From contig VGOW01000014.1 in NCBI GenBank assembly GCA_016875735.1, positions 1 through 64,000 of the forward strand: 64,000 nucleotides of DNA, given 5' to 3'. Numbering within the stretch: position 1 is the stretch's first letter; the number at the start of each line of letters is the position of its first letter. A program made the translations under genes and the position numbers. This DNA is from Chloroflexota bacterium. GTDB taxonomy: Bacteria; Chloroflexota; Anaerolineae; Anaerolineales; VGOW01. The notes below the pieces were generated by a model, which did not search any database, was not told the origin of the DNA, and worked only from the letters and a program-made list of their open reading frames with translations. Shown one piece after another: positions 25,575 to 34,670 of this stretch.

Positions 25575-26588
25575 TCAAGCAGTCAACCCGGCGATGAAAG
25601 AGTCAATCGCCGTTGTGTCGCTTCCCCCGCCAGTCTTCAACGCCAGATCGAGTTCGAGCAATTGGTGATAAACGGATTCGAGTTGCGCCAGCGTGAAGTT
25701 GCGGCACTGCTTCACATATTTCTCGGCGGGGAATGATGATTTGATGTCGAGAGTCCGCATCACTTCAGCCACGTTGCCGCCGTTCTCCAAAATCTCTTTG
25801 GTCTGCAACAGCATACGGAACTGCCGCACGATCATGCCGAAGATGGCGAATTGATCTTGCGAGGGCATAGCCAACAGCGTGTGGAACTTGCCGATGGCGA
25901 GTTGGGCGTTGCGCGCGCCGAGCGCATCCACCAAATCCCAAATGATGGCTTCGCCCGCCGCCGGAGTGAGCTGCTCAACGTCTCTCGGCTCTACAGGGCG
26001 GCTCCAATTGACAAAGGCCAACAGTTTCTCGATCTCGGTCGATAACGATCGCGGCTCATCGCCGATGGCCGCCGCCAGCGCCTCGGCCCCCGCCGGAGTG
26101 AACTCACCGCCCGATGCTTTGGCCCGCCGCCCGATCCATTTGATCAATTCGCCGCCCTTCGGCGCATCGGCGCGCGCCACCTCTGCGCCCGGCGCTTTGC
26201 TCGCCGCTTTGAGGATGCGGCTCTTCTCGTTGATCGTTTTGGATTCGACGAACACGAGCGACGTGGTTTCGGGAAGCGACTCGAAGTATTCGATCAGCCC
26301 ATCGATAAAATCTTGAGCCGATACTGTCGGGGAGTCGTCACCCTCTTCGGCTTTGCCAGTGAGACGCGCGAGCAAACCGCGCACGATGACCAGCCTCTGC
26401 GCGGCGAGGAATGGCAGGGCGTCGCACACACCGCGCAGATCGGGAAGGGACATCGCCTTGCCGTCGAGTTCGGCGATGTTGAGCGAGGCCGTCGAGGGAT
26501 CGCCCATCTCGGCTTTGAGAGCGGCGACTCGTTCGGCAATGGCGAAATCATCTTCGCCGTGGAGTATTACGAGTGAAGGAAGGGGCAT
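25575..26588 (-). CDS. holA: DNA polymerase III subunit delta
   Basis: 337 aa clamp-loader delta. It begins PSLVILHGEDDFAIAERV (degenerate Walker A), followed by the AAA+ middle (DALPFLAAQRLVIVRGLL) and the C-terminal collar domain (QFRMLLQTKEILENG...). It opens the beta clamp with HolB (8611-9612). It runs convergent to the FtsK-like cassette with only a 10-bp gap. Confidence 0.93.
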   Translation of the reverse strand: MPLPSLVILHGEDDFAIAERVAALKAEMGDPSTASLNIAELDGKAMSLPDLRGVCDALPFLAAQRLVIVRGLLARLTGKAEEGDDSPTVSAQDFIDGLIEYFESLPETTSLVFVESKTINEKSRILKAASKAPGAEVARADAPKGGELIKWIGRRAKASGGEFTPAGAEALAAAIGDEPRSLSTEIEKLLAFVNWSRPVEPRDVEQLTPAAGEAIIWDLVDALGARNAQLAIGKFHTLLAMPSQDQFAIFGMIVRQFRMLLQTKEILENGGNVAEVMRTLDIKSSFPAEKYVKQCRNFTLAQLESVYHQLLELDLALKTGGGSDTTAIDSFIAGLTA

Positions 26589-26595
26589 TTGATTT

Positions 26596-26636
26596 ACCGC
26601 AGAGAGCGCAGAGATGTAATGATGATTCTCTGCGGT
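26596..26636. repeat. Inverted repeat hairpin
   Basis: ACCGCAGAGA pairs with TCTCTGCGGT around a 21-nt loop, between holA and the DUF6391 gene. Confidence 0.6.
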
Positions 26637-26643
26637 GAAACCT

Positions 26644-27156
26644 TCACCCGCGCGTTTCGATGCGATGCATGACGAGAGGCGAGTCGCTCACCTTTTTCAC
26701 CGACGCCACTTCGAGATCGCGCACGTGGCCGTCGGTGGTGATCTCGGCTTGCAGTTTCATGCCCACCGGCTGAGAGAAGATGATGGCGCCGGTGATGAGC
26801 GCCATGGCCAGCGGCAGGCGTTCGAGTTTCTCGCGCCAAGTCTTCGCGCCGAAGAAGGCAAGGAAGGCGGCCAGCGCGGCAAACGCTCCGGCGGTGACGT
26901 AATTGGTGCCGCATCCCGGATGCACGGCCAGTTCCGGCTCGCCGTTTTTCATGCGCGCCAGCGCGTCGCTCACACCAGCGGCCACATCCTCGGTGTTGAG
27001 ATCGCCCACCAGCCAAAAACCTTTGGTGTCGGAATATCCGGCCATTGTTTTGCGTTTGCTCGACGACAGAACGTGAATGGTGGCGTGTTCGAGTCCGTGA
27101 TTGCGGCGAATGCGATCAATGGGAGGCGAGGAGAGGATGGGGCGAAGTGAGGGCAT
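26644..27156 (-). CDS. DUF6391 family membrane protein
   Basis: 170 aa. It has the family motifs RIRRNHGLEHATIHVLS, SDTKGFWLVGD and AVHPGCGTNYVT, then two hydrophobic segments (GAFAALAAFLAFFGAK, LAMALITGAIIFSQPVG). The function is unknown; the His/Glu residues of HGLEHATIH and the HPGCGTN loop could bind metal. The start is the ATG at 27156 because codons before it fall in the upstream terminator. Confidence 0.78.
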   Translation of the reverse strand: MPSLRPILSSPPIDRIRRNHGLEHATIHVLSSSKRKTMAGYSDTKGFWLVGDLNTEDVAAGVSDALARMKNGEPELAVHPGCGTNYVTAGAFAALAAFLAFFGAKTWREKLERLPLAMALITGAIIFSQPVGMKLQAEITTDGHVRDLEVASVKKVSDSPLVMHRIETRG

Positions 27157-27170
27157 GAGCGACCTGTGCG

Positions 27171-27207
27171 AAAAAAGTGGGAGCGAGCCCAGCGGACTCG
27201 CTCCCAC
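27171..27207 (-). terminator. Rho-independent terminator
   Basis: A perfect 11-bp stem GTGGGAGCGAG/CTCGCTCCCAC with 9-nt loop, followed on the minus strand by T6. It serves the gene ending at 27231. Confidence 0.88.
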
Positions 27208-27230
27208 AGTATACAACACGCGGCGCGCGC

Positions 27231-27941
27231 TCAGGCGGTGGCGGCGGGTTGAGACGACGCGGCGGCTTGCGGCGCAGTGGAGGCCACAAACCCGGCGAAC
27301 ATGATCGCCGCGCCGAGCAGTTCGCTCAAATACAGCCAGTCGCCGAAGCCGATTCGAATCAGAGTCCCGGCGCTGGCGGGCATGAGCGCGCCGATGGCAA
27401 TAAGCACGTTGCCGATTACGCGGTGCGGCAGAATCTGCTTTCGCGCGAAGAGATACGCCGACCAGATCGCCCCGCCCACCAGCCACACCGTGCCATAGAT
27501 GTTGAGCAGAATGGTGAGCAGGATAGTGAGGCCGTTGCGCTCCATCATCGTTTTATATTGCGTGGAAATGGCGATGTGAGAATCGAAGCTCGCCCCATTC
27601 ACGCTCGCTGTGAATACGCCGACGACGGACAGAAGTGAGGCGAGGGCCAGAGCCGCAGTGAGGGCAAGGGCAACCCCGCGCCGCCGCACAAGGAAATGCA
27701 CCGAGCCTTGCCCGAGCCATGCGGCAGTGAGCATGGCTCCGGTGAGATACCACACGCGCAGCATGAGATCGCTCCACCCCAGCGACAGGTACGCTTCGGA
27801 GAATGTGCCCAACCCGTAGAGGGCGAGGCCGATGCCCCACAGAAGCAAATGCGCGCCCTTGCGGCTCCGATAGCGGTTGAACACCGCAACGGCAAACGCA
27901 AAAGTGATCAGGGTGGAGAGAAACGGAAGATAGTTGGTCAT
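27231..27941 (-). CDS. Seven-helix membrane protein of unknown function
   Basis: 236 aa, almost wholly hydrophobic with about seven membrane segments. Short basic loops (NRYRSRKG, LVRRRGV) fit the positive-inside rule. No family is recognised; it resembles small sensor or 7TM modules without an attached output domain. A clear terminator follows. It lies downstream of the HTH gene on the same strand. Confidence 0.7.
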   Translation of the reverse strand: MTNYLPFLSTLITFAFAVAVFNRYRSRKGAHLLLWGIGLALYGLGTFSEAYLSLGWSDLMLRVWYLTGAMLTAAWLGQGSVHFLVRRRGVALALTAALALASLLSVVGVFTASVNGASFDSHIAISTQYKTMMERNGLTILLTILLNIYGTVWLVGGAIWSAYLFARKQILPHRVIGNVLIAIGALMPASAGTLIRIGFGDWLYLSELLGAAIMFAGFVASTAPQAAASSQPAATA

Positions 27942-27987
27942 GGGTGGAGCCTTTCGGTGGGAGATGGGGAGGCGGCGCCCGCGCCGC

Positions 27988-28614
27988 TCAGCCCGATGTT
28001 TCGTGCGCCGTGATCATGGCGATCAGAATCTCGTTGGTGAATTGCAGTGTGAGTTGATTGAGTTCGGCGATGGATTGGCTGGGCGCTGGCCCGGCGGCCT
28101 CGACGATGTGCATCACGCTTTCGGTGAGAAAGTCGCGGAAGTGGAGGAAGGCGCGGACGCTCTCGGAAAGCGAGAGGCGGCTAGCCTTGCCGAGCCGGTA
28201 GTAGTCGCCGCCGAGCCGCCGCGCTTCGGGCAATAGAGTCTCGCGCTCATTCGTGGTGAGATAAGTTTTGAGCAGAGACAGCAATCGCTGGCTGGCCTCC
28301 CGGTATGCGCTCCGCGCCGGCTCCGACAGTTTGGCGTACCAACTCATCCGCGCCAATTGCCCCTCGCTCACCTCCATACGCGCTCTGCCCAACGCCGACT
28401 GCACAACCAGCGCCGCGCCGGGGGCGGCTCCCCGCCGGTGATGGATCGCCCACGCGTCGATATCCGAACGTCGAAACCGGCGATGCCCGCCGCTCGTGCG
28501 TTGAGAGGGCAGTTCGCCTTTATCTGCCCACAATCGAATAGTGGAGGGATGCACACCGAGAAGGCGAGCCGTCTCCGATAGATTCAGCCATTCCCGGCCA
28601 TTGCGCTCGGTCAT
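27988..28614 (-). CDS. HTH regulator with RsbR-like sensory C-terminus
   Basis: 208 aa. The N-terminus is a MerR/excisionase-type helix-turn-helix (LNLSETARLLGVHPSTIRLWADKGELPSQRTSGGHRRF). The C-terminal ~130 residues are helical (LLPEARRLGGDYYRLGKASRLSLSESVRAFLHFRDFL) and resemble RsbRD-type sensor domains. It is likely a DNA-binding regulator of unknown signal. It may control the downstream membrane protein gene. Confidence 0.78.
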   Translation of the reverse strand: MTERNGREWLNLSETARLLGVHPSTIRLWADKGELPSQRTSGGHRRFRRSDIDAWAIHHRRGAAPGAALVVQSALGRARMEVSEGQLARMSWYAKLSEPARSAYREASQRLLSLLKTYLTTNERETLLPEARRLGGDYYRLGKASRLSLSESVRAFLHFRDFLTESVMHIVEAAGPAPSQSIAELNQLTLQFTNEILIAMITAHETSG

Positions 28615-28666
28615 AAACTTGCGCGAATCTAACAGGGAAGCGAAGTTTCGTCAATTTCGGGGTTGG

Positions 28667-31612
28667 CTACAGCAGGCTCAGCGGATCGACTTCGACGCGC
28701 CAATCTTTGAGCGCGAGGCCTCGCAGAAGTTCGGCGGGGTCGGGGCCGCGCAGAATGATGTGCCAGCGATACTCTCCGGCGGTGCGCTCGAAGAAGCACG
28801 GCGCCGGGCCGATGAGCGCGGTGGTTCGCGCGCCTGCCTTCTTGATTTGCCCACGAACGATCTCGGCCACGCGCTGTGCTTCCACTTCGGCCACATCGGC
28901 TTTGCGATGGCGGTAGAGGAGTCGGGCGATTCGGCCAAACGGTGGGTAGCCAAGTTTTTTTCGCCGGGATGTTTCCTTCTCAAAGAAATCATCGTAATCG
29001 TGGCGGGAGGCCGCCTCCACCGCATCATGATCCGGCTGATAGGATTGGACGACGACTCGGCCACCCAACGCCGACCGCCCCGCCCGGCCGGCCACTTGCG
29101 TCAGAATCTGAAACACGCGCTCGGCGGCGCGATAGTCGGGCAGATTCAAACCCACGTCCGCCGAGACGACGCCCACCAGAGTCACCAACGGCAGATCGAG
29201 TCCTTTGGCGATCATCTGCGTGCCGATGAGCACATCGGCCTGATGATCGCGGAAGTGGCGCAGGAGGATCTCGTGCGCGCCTTTGCCGCGCGCCGTGTCG
29301 CGATCCCAGCGCAGGGTTTGCGCTTCGGGAAAGAGTCGCTTGAATTCATTCTCCACCAATTCGGTGCCCGCGCCGAAGTATTTGATGCGCTTGCCTTTGC
29401 ACTGCGGGCACGTTTGCGGTTGGCGGCGCGTTGCCCCGCAGTGATGGCACTGCAAATTCGATTCGTTGCCGTGATAGATGAGGGGTGTGCCGCACCGGGA
29501 ACAGGCAAGCACGTAACCGCAGTCGCGGCAAAAAACAAAGGTGGATTGCCCGCGCCGGTTGAGGAAGAGAATGGCTTGTTCATTGCGGCCCAGCGTTTCG
29601 GACAGCGCGGTTTGCAGTGCGCGGCTGAAGATGGAGCGGTTCCCGGCTCGCAGTTCGTTGCGCATGTCAATGATCGAAACGGCGGGCAGGTCGGCGTAGA
29701 GGGCGGAGAGGTTGGAAGGATCGAGCAATCGAAAACTGCGGATCGCTGATTGCTGATTGCTGATTTGGAGTTGCGCAATGTATTCGCCGTGGGCCATGAT
29801 GCGCTGGGGGAGTTCGAGCAGACGATAGTCGCCGCGCTTGGCTTTGGCGAAGGTGACGACATCGGGCGTGGCCGTGCCGAGGATGCACACGGCGTTGAGG
29901 CGGCGGGCGTACTCAACGGCGACTTCGCGGGCATGATAATGCGGCGCGAACGGCGGGTCCTGCTGATACGCTTCGTCATGCTCTTCGTCGAGAATGATCA
30001 GGCCCAGATCGGGGAGCGGGGCGAAGAGCGCCGAGCGCGCGCCGATGATCACATCCACCGCGCCAGAGCGGCACCGCCGCCACGTGTCGTATCGCTCGCC
30101 CTCGCTCAGTTCGGAATGAATGACGGCGACCCGCCCGGCGAAGCGCGAGGCGAATCGTTGAACAGTTTGCGGGGTGAGGGCGATTTCGGGCACGAGGGCG
30201 ATGGCGCGGCGATTCAGTTCGAGCGCGCGGGCGACGGCGCGGAGATAGATTTCGGTTTTGCCGGAGCCGGTGACGCCGTGGAGGAGGAAGGGAGGATTAG
30301 GGATTGGAGATTGAGCGGCGGCGAGGGCAAAGGCAGAGTCGATGGCCTCCCATGCTCCCCGCTGATCAGGGGTGAGGGTGGGCGGCTCGGTCGGCGTAAA
30401 TATCTTTCCGGCTAGCGGGTCGCGCATGATCTCTTCGCCGCCCAGATCGATCAGCCCTTGATCGGCTATCTCCTTCAGTGTTGCTAATGTAGTGCTGGTT
30501 TCTGCATACACCCAACTCACCGGGACGGGTTTGTCATACTGAGCCAGGTAGTCGAGAACGGCAACATGCCGGGGGCGGCGAAGTTTTTCTACGCACCACG
30601 CTACTTGCGCCCCGGTTAGATTAAGGATGACACGCGGGGGGTTAACTGAATAACGGATCAAGTCTCGCTTATTGAGGTCATCAATTACCCGGTCCCGCAG
30701 CGCAGGCGTGATTGGCAGTTGAACAACGGCGACCACAGATGAGTCGCAAAGAGCGCGGAGGATGGCGGTTTCTTGAGGTTGGTCATGCTCATGTTTGGCG
30801 ATCCACTTTTGCATTATCTCGACAGGATAAGTGGCGGCGATGACGGGTTCGGGAGATGTGACTTCAATCCATTTGTAGTAGACGAGCGGCTCGAGATCGC
30901 CTTCTGAACATTTGAGGACACGCACAAGATCGGCAACAGCAGGTTGACCCGGATATAGGCTAAGAAGGTATTCAAGGATATCTGCATGAAGAGGACTATA
31001 ACCAATACGAAGTTTGGCTTCAGAGAGTCTTGTCGGCGGTATGAGCAATCGGACAGTGCGAATGCGTTTGGGGGTTGCGGACGGCGGTTTTAGGATAGGC
31101 CGCTTCTTTACGACACCAAGCTTCACAAGTTTATCAAGGGTGTATCGCCAGTTCCGGTTCTTAAAGTCGCGCTCTAGCTGAGAAGCGCGCAAAGGGCCTC
31201 GTTGGTCGAGTGCCCGAAAGATACGATACTGGAGATCGGTTTCAGCGTCAAAGGTGACGTCGAGCAATTCGTATTCCATATCGCCCTGTCTGGCGAGGCC
31301 GGGCGGGAGCATGAGGAAGAGGCAATCGGCCAGAGGGGCCAGCCAACGGTGGGAGATGTAATAAGCGAGGTCGAGTTGATGGCGGGTGAGGACGGGCTGG
31401 GAATCGATGAGCGCATCGATGGGTTTGAGGGCAGGCTCGTCGAGGCCTTCGGGTAGTTCGTCGGTGAGGCCGACGACGATGCCTTGCAGGAGTTGATTGT
31501 TGAAATTGATTTGGACGAGATGACCGGCGGAGAGATGGCCTTCGAGTTCGGGCGGGATGCGATAGGTGAAGGCCGAAGCAACGGGGGCGTGGGGAACAAC
31601 TTCGGCGAACAT
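28667..31612 (-). CDS. priA: Primosomal replication helicase PriA
   Basis: 981 aa, longer than the usual ~730-830. It has an N-terminal 3'BD domain (MFAEVVPHAPVASAFTYRIP), Walker A GVTGSGKTE, DEEH box LDEEHDEAY, and the zinc module CRDCGYVLACSRCG...CHHCG...CPQCKG. It restarts stalled replication forks. Two in-frame heptamer insertions are visible: one just before Walker A (AQSPIPNPPF, 30294-30314) and one giving QISNQQSAIRS (29741-29768). Part of the extra length lies in the N-terminal third. Confidence 0.95.
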   Translation of the reverse strand: MFAEVVPHAPVASAFTYRIPPELEGHLSAGHLVQINFNNQLLQGIVVGLTDELPEGLDEPALKPIDALIDSQPVLTRHQLDLAYYISHRWLAPLADCLFLMLPPGLARQGDMEYELLDVTFDAETDLQYRIFRALDQRGPLRASQLERDFKNRNWRYTLDKLVKLGVVKKRPILKPPSATPKRIRTVRLLIPPTRLSEAKLRIGYSPLHADILEYLLSLYPGQPAVADLVRVLKCSEGDLEPLVYYKWIEVTSPEPVIAATYPVEIMQKWIAKHEHDQPQETAILRALCDSSVVAVVQLPITPALRDRVIDDLNKRDLIRYSVNPPRVILNLTGAQVAWCVEKLRRPRHVAVLDYLAQYDKPVPVSWVYAETSTTLATLKEIADQGLIDLGGEEIMRDPLAGKIFTPTEPPTLTPDQRGAWEAIDSAFALAAAQSPIPNPPFLLHGVTGSGKTEIYLRAVARALELNRRAIALVPEIALTPQTVQRFASRFAGRVAVIHSELSEGERYDTWRRCRSGAVDVIIGARSALFAPLPDLGLIILDEEHDEAYQQDPPFAPHYHAREVAVEYARRLNAVCILGTATPDVVTFAKAKRGDYRLLELPQRIMAHGEYIAQLQISNQQSAIRSFRLLDPSNLSALYADLPAVSIIDMRNELRAGNRSIFSRALQTALSETLGRNEQAILFLNRRGQSTFVFCRDCGYVLACSRCGTPLIYHGNESNLQCHHCGATRRQPQTCPQCKGKRIKYFGAGTELVENEFKRLFPEAQTLRWDRDTARGKGAHEILLRHFRDHQADVLIGTQMIAKGLDLPLVTLVGVVSADVGLNLPDYRAAERVFQILTQVAGRAGRSALGGRVVVQSYQPDHDAVEAASRHDYDDFFEKETSRRKKLGYPPFGRIARLLYRHRKADVAEVEAQRVAEIVRGQIKKAGARTTALIGPAPCFFERTAGEYRWHIILRGPDPAELLRGLALKDWRVEVDPLSLL
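29741..29768. repeat. Heptamer array inside priA
   Basis: GATCGCT, GATTGCT, GATTGCT, GATTTGG in perfect 7-nt phase, in frame with priA and encoding SNQQSAIR. Confidence 0.75.
30294..30314. repeat. Heptamer array inside priA
   Basis: GGATTAG, GGATTGG, AGATTGA in phase, in frame with priA, encoding QSPIPNP just before the Walker A loop. Confidence 0.6.
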
Positions 31613-31620
31613 TCAGGGGC

Positions 31621-31726
31621 AGTAGCCAGTAATCAGTAGCCAGTAGTCAGTGATCGGAGTCGTTGCGTGTCTGACTACTGACATCTGACTTTTGGCTGCT
31701 CACTTCTGTCTTCTGACTACTGAACA
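31621..31726. repeat. Heptamer array
   Basis: Five direct 7-mers (AGTAGCC, AGTAATC, AGTAGCC, AGTAGTC, AGTGATC), a spacer, then eight inverted-type 7-mers (CTGACTA, CTGACAT, CTGACTT ... CTGACTA, CTGAACA). It lies between the CorC-like gene and priA and overlaps the 3' end of the former. Confidence 0.85.
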
Positions 31727-33020
31727 ACGACACCCTCGCAATCCTCAGCCCGTCCATCGCTTCCACTTTCAATTTTGCGCCGTCGGTTTCCACTGTGTCG
31801 CCCACTTTGGCCATGCGCTCCAGTTTACCCAGCATGAATCCGGCGATGGTGTCGTAATTCTCGTCGGCGAGGCGGAGGCCAAAGTAGTCGTTGACGACTT
31901 CGATGAGAGTCATGCCTTCGATGAGAGCCGAGCCGTCGGGCAGGCGTTGGATTTCGGGAGTGGATTTGTCGAAGGCGTCGCTGACCGGCCCCATGATTTG
32001 CGAAATGAGATCGTCGAGGGTGACCAAACCCGCCGTGCCGCCGTATTCGTCGAGCACGATAGCCATGTGCTGGCGTTTGCTCCGGAATTCGTGCAGGAGG
32101 GCGTCGAGTTTGATCGTATCGGGCACGAAGAGGGCTTCGCGCATGAAGCCGCGAATGGTGGCCTCGCGCCGCTCGCCGTGTTGAATCCGCACCAGGTCTT
32201 TGGTGTGGGCGATGCCGATGATGTGATCGATGTCGCCTTCGTACACGGGAAATTTCGAGAGAGGGTGCTGGATGGCGAGGTGGATGAGTTCGTGAACCGG
32301 CGCGTCGGCGTCGATGGCGCGCATTTCGGTGCGGGGCACCATCACCTCGTGGGCGGTGAGGTCGCCGAAATCGAACACGGCATGCAGCATTTCGCGCTCG
32401 ATGTTTTCGATAACTCCGATCTTCTCCGAGGCCTCGACCATCAGCTTCAGTTCCTGCACCGAGTAGCCGGGCCCGTGTTCCCCTGCCGGTGGAACGCCAA
32501 TGAGCCGCAGAACGAGGCTGGCCGTGCTATCCAGCGCCCAAATGAACGGGCGGAACAATGCGCCGGTAACGACGGTGATTCGGCCAACGGCGAGCGCCAC
32601 CTGCTCGGTATATTTGAGGGCAATGGATTTAGGAACCAGCTCGCTCAACACGACGGTGGCAAAGGTGACCACAGCAAATGAGATGGTGACAGAGATGACG
32701 CGGCGCAAATACGGATCCAGCCATTGCAACGGCAGTCCCAACCCTAAAACAAGCAAAGCGGTCAATGTCGGTTCGCCCACCCAACCAAGCCCGATGCCCG
32801 CCATCGTAATGCACAGCTGTGTGGTAGCGATATAACGGTCGAGATTGTTGAGCGCGCCGCGGACAAACTTGGCTTCTTTGATGCCCTGATTGATCAGTTC
32901 ATCAATGCGGGTGCGCCGCACACTCACCAGCGCGTATTCGGCGGCCACGAAGAAAGCATTAACGCCGAGCAGAGCGATCAGGGCTAACAGTCCCCATGGA
33001 CTGAAAGGCTCAGTGTCCAT
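31647..33020 (-). CDS. HlyC/CorC (CNNM)-family transporter-like protein
   Basis: 457 aa. A DUF21/CNNM membrane domain (WGLLALIALLGVNAFFVAAEYALV... four helices) is followed by a CBS pair (MVPRTEMRAID... HMAIVLDEYGGTAGLVTLDDLI) and a CorC_HlyC domain (ADENYDTIAGFMLGKL). Members are linked to Mg/Co efflux. The last ~24 residues (SSQKTEVSSQKSDVSSQ...) are encoded by a heptamer array and are not part of the family. ATG 33020 with GGAAG upstream is preferred over a TTG at 33038. Confidence 0.88.
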   Translation of the reverse strand: MDTEPFSPWGLLALIALLGVNAFFVAAEYALVSVRRTRIDELINQGIKEAKFVRGALNNLDRYIATTQLCITMAGIGLGWVGEPTLTALLVLGLGLPLQWLDPYLRRVISVTISFAVVTFATVVLSELVPKSIALKYTEQVALAVGRITVVTGALFRPFIWALDSTASLVLRLIGVPPAGEHGPGYSVQELKLMVEASEKIGVIENIEREMLHAVFDFGDLTAHEVMVPRTEMRAIDADAPVHELIHLAIQHPLSKFPVYEGDIDHIIGIAHTKDLVRIQHGERREATIRGFMREALFVPDTIKLDALLHEFRSKRQHMAIVLDEYGGTAGLVTLDDLISQIMGPVSDAFDKSTPEIQRLPDGSALIEGMTLIEVVNDYFGLRLADENYDTIAGFMLGKLERMAKVGDTVETDGAKLKVEAMDGLRIARVSLFSSQKTEVSSQKSDVSSQTRNDSDH

Positions 33021-33028
33021 CGAAGCGG

Positions 33029-33847
33029 CTACTTCCAAATGATCGCCGCGCCGTAGCCGACGACGGAGCTATAGTCGCCGGTGACATCGCCGCTGGTGGC
33101 GTGTTTGACGACGCGGACGCCTTTGGCCCCCAGCAATTTGGCGGCCATGAGCACGGCGACGATGGCGCCTTTGCCGCAGGCGAATCCTTTTTCCTCTTCT
33201 TCCGCTTTGAGCACGCCGAGCGGATCGAAGGCTTCGACTTGCGCCAGCATATACGAGTCGAGTTTGTCGGCGACGCCCTGCGGGTAGAAGTGTGAAAGAT
33301 CGGAGCTGGCGACAAGCAGACAGCGGCGCCCCTGCAATACGGCGGCGAGGGCTTGAGCCAACGCTTCGCACACGGAGGCGGAGTCATTCCGAATCATGAT
33401 CGGGATCAATTTGAAAGAGGGAAGCGCTCGTTGGAGAAATGGAAGTTCGATTTCCAATGAGTGTTCGGGATCCTCGTTGACGGGCGTGATCGGAGTCTCG
33501 CATGCGGCTTGGATGGCGGCGAGGGCTTCGCCGTCGACGGGGATTTCGCCGAGCGGAGTCCAATAGGCGTCGTGCCCGGTGGTGAGCAGGGGCGCAGAAT
33601 AGGGATAGTGCATCGGCGAGATGACGGCGACCGTATCCACCTTGAGGCCGATGACGGCGCGGAAGGCGTGGGCGGCCACTGCGCCCGAATAGCGATGCCC
33701 GGCATGGGGGGCGACGACTCCAATGAGCATTCCCGGCACTTCGGGGGCGGCGGCATTTTCTAAAAACGCATCCACTGTTTTTTTGAGCTGCTCGGGCCGG
33801 CCGGGATACCACTGCCCGGCGATGGGGGAGGGACGAACGTGAAGCAT
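33029..33847 (-). CDS. AmmeMemoRadiSam system protein B (MEMO1 family)
   Basis: 272 aa. Family signature from the start: VRPSPIAGQWYPG, then VVAPHAGHRYSGAVAAHAF, ISPMHYPYS, EHSLEIELPFLQ and SSDLSHFYP, with conserved His and Cys typical of the MEMO fold. In many bacteria this gene accompanies an AMMECR1 protein and a radical SAM enzyme; neither is adjacent here. Function in bacteria is unclear. The start MLHVRPSP is preferred because residues before it are low-complexity Arg/Ser. Confidence 0.88.
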   Translation of the reverse strand: MLHVRPSPIAGQWYPGRPEQLKKTVDAFLENAAAPEVPGMLIGVVAPHAGHRYSGAVAAHAFRAVIGLKVDTVAVISPMHYPYSAPLLTTGHDAYWTPLGEIPVDGEALAAIQAACETPITPVNEDPEHSLEIELPFLQRALPSFKLIPIMIRNDSASVCEALAQALAAVLQGRRCLLVASSDLSHFYPQGVADKLDSYMLAQVEAFDPLGVLKAEEEEKGFACGKGAIVAVLMAAKLLGAKGVRVVKHATSGDVTGDYSSVVGYGAAIIWK

Positions 33848-33923
33848 AGCCACCAGCCTTCGGCGACGAGAGCGACGCGAATCGCTGATCGCCTGCAATG
33901 ATTGTAGCACGAGCGCGCAAGCG

Positions 33924-34670
33924 CTATTGCTGAAGGGACACCGTCACCGCAGTGGCGGCGATGAGGGCGAGGGCCACGGCGAACACGGCCAACCAACGTT
34001 GGAGGTTGAAGGGGTTGGCGTCGGCGGCGAAGGCGCTGCCGGTGACGGGCTCGAGGCGGATGACAAAGATGGGGCCGATGAGCCAGGCGAGCATCGCGCC
34101 GCCGATGAGCCCGCCGATGTGCCCCCAGTTATCGACGCCCGGCCTCATGCCAATGAGCAGATTCAATCCAGCCACCACGGCCACATCGATGAGCCGCCGC
34201 CGCCCCATTTCGCCGAACAGTTTGCGGTGGCGGTAAAAATAGATCAACTGCGCGCCCACCAGCCCGAAGATCGCGCCCGACGCGCCGACCGATGCGCCGG
34301 GACTGAAAATGAAACTGAACACCGAGCCAGAGATGCCGGATAGAAGATAGATGAGAATGAAACGACGGTAGCCGAACAGCGCTTCCACCTGCGGGCCGAA
34401 AATGTAGAGGGCGTACGAGTTGAAGGCGATGTGCAAAATATCGGCGTGCAGGAACATGGGCGTGATCAGCCGCCACCACTCTCCGGCAATAATGAATTCG
34501 TTGACCTTCGCGCCGAGATAGAACCATAGATCGGGGCCGGTGGCCGATTGGGCGAGGAAGACGAGAATGTTGATCGCCAACAGCAGGAAGGTGAGGCGCG
34601 GTTTGACGACGGGGAGCGGGAGGTAGCGTCGCGGCGGCGCGGGAGGCGCTTCGGGCGGAGGCGTGTTCAC
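33924..34670 (-). CDS. Rhomboid-family intramembrane serine protease
   Basis: 248 aa with six or more membrane helices. The rhomboid features are: WWRLITPMFLHADILHIAFNSYALYIFG, the catalytic serine in VGASGAIFGL (GxSG), and the catalytic histidine in WGHIGGLIGG. It cleaves membrane proteins inside the bilayer; its substrate is unknown. It starts at a GTG overlapping the gmk stop (GTGA, 34667-34670), so it is in one operon with gmk. Confidence 0.93.
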   Translation of the reverse strand: MNTPPPEAPPAPPRRYLPLPVVKPRLTFLLLAINILVFLAQSATGPDLWFYLGAKVNEFIIAGEWWRLITPMFLHADILHIAFNSYALYIFGPQVEALFGYRRFILIYLLSGISGSVFSFIFSPGASVGASGAIFGLVGAQLIYFYRHRKLFGEMGRRRLIDVAVVAGLNLLIGMRPGVDNWGHIGGLIGGAMLAWLIGPIFVIRLEPVTGSAFAADANPFNLQRWLAVFAVALALIAATAVTVSLQQ

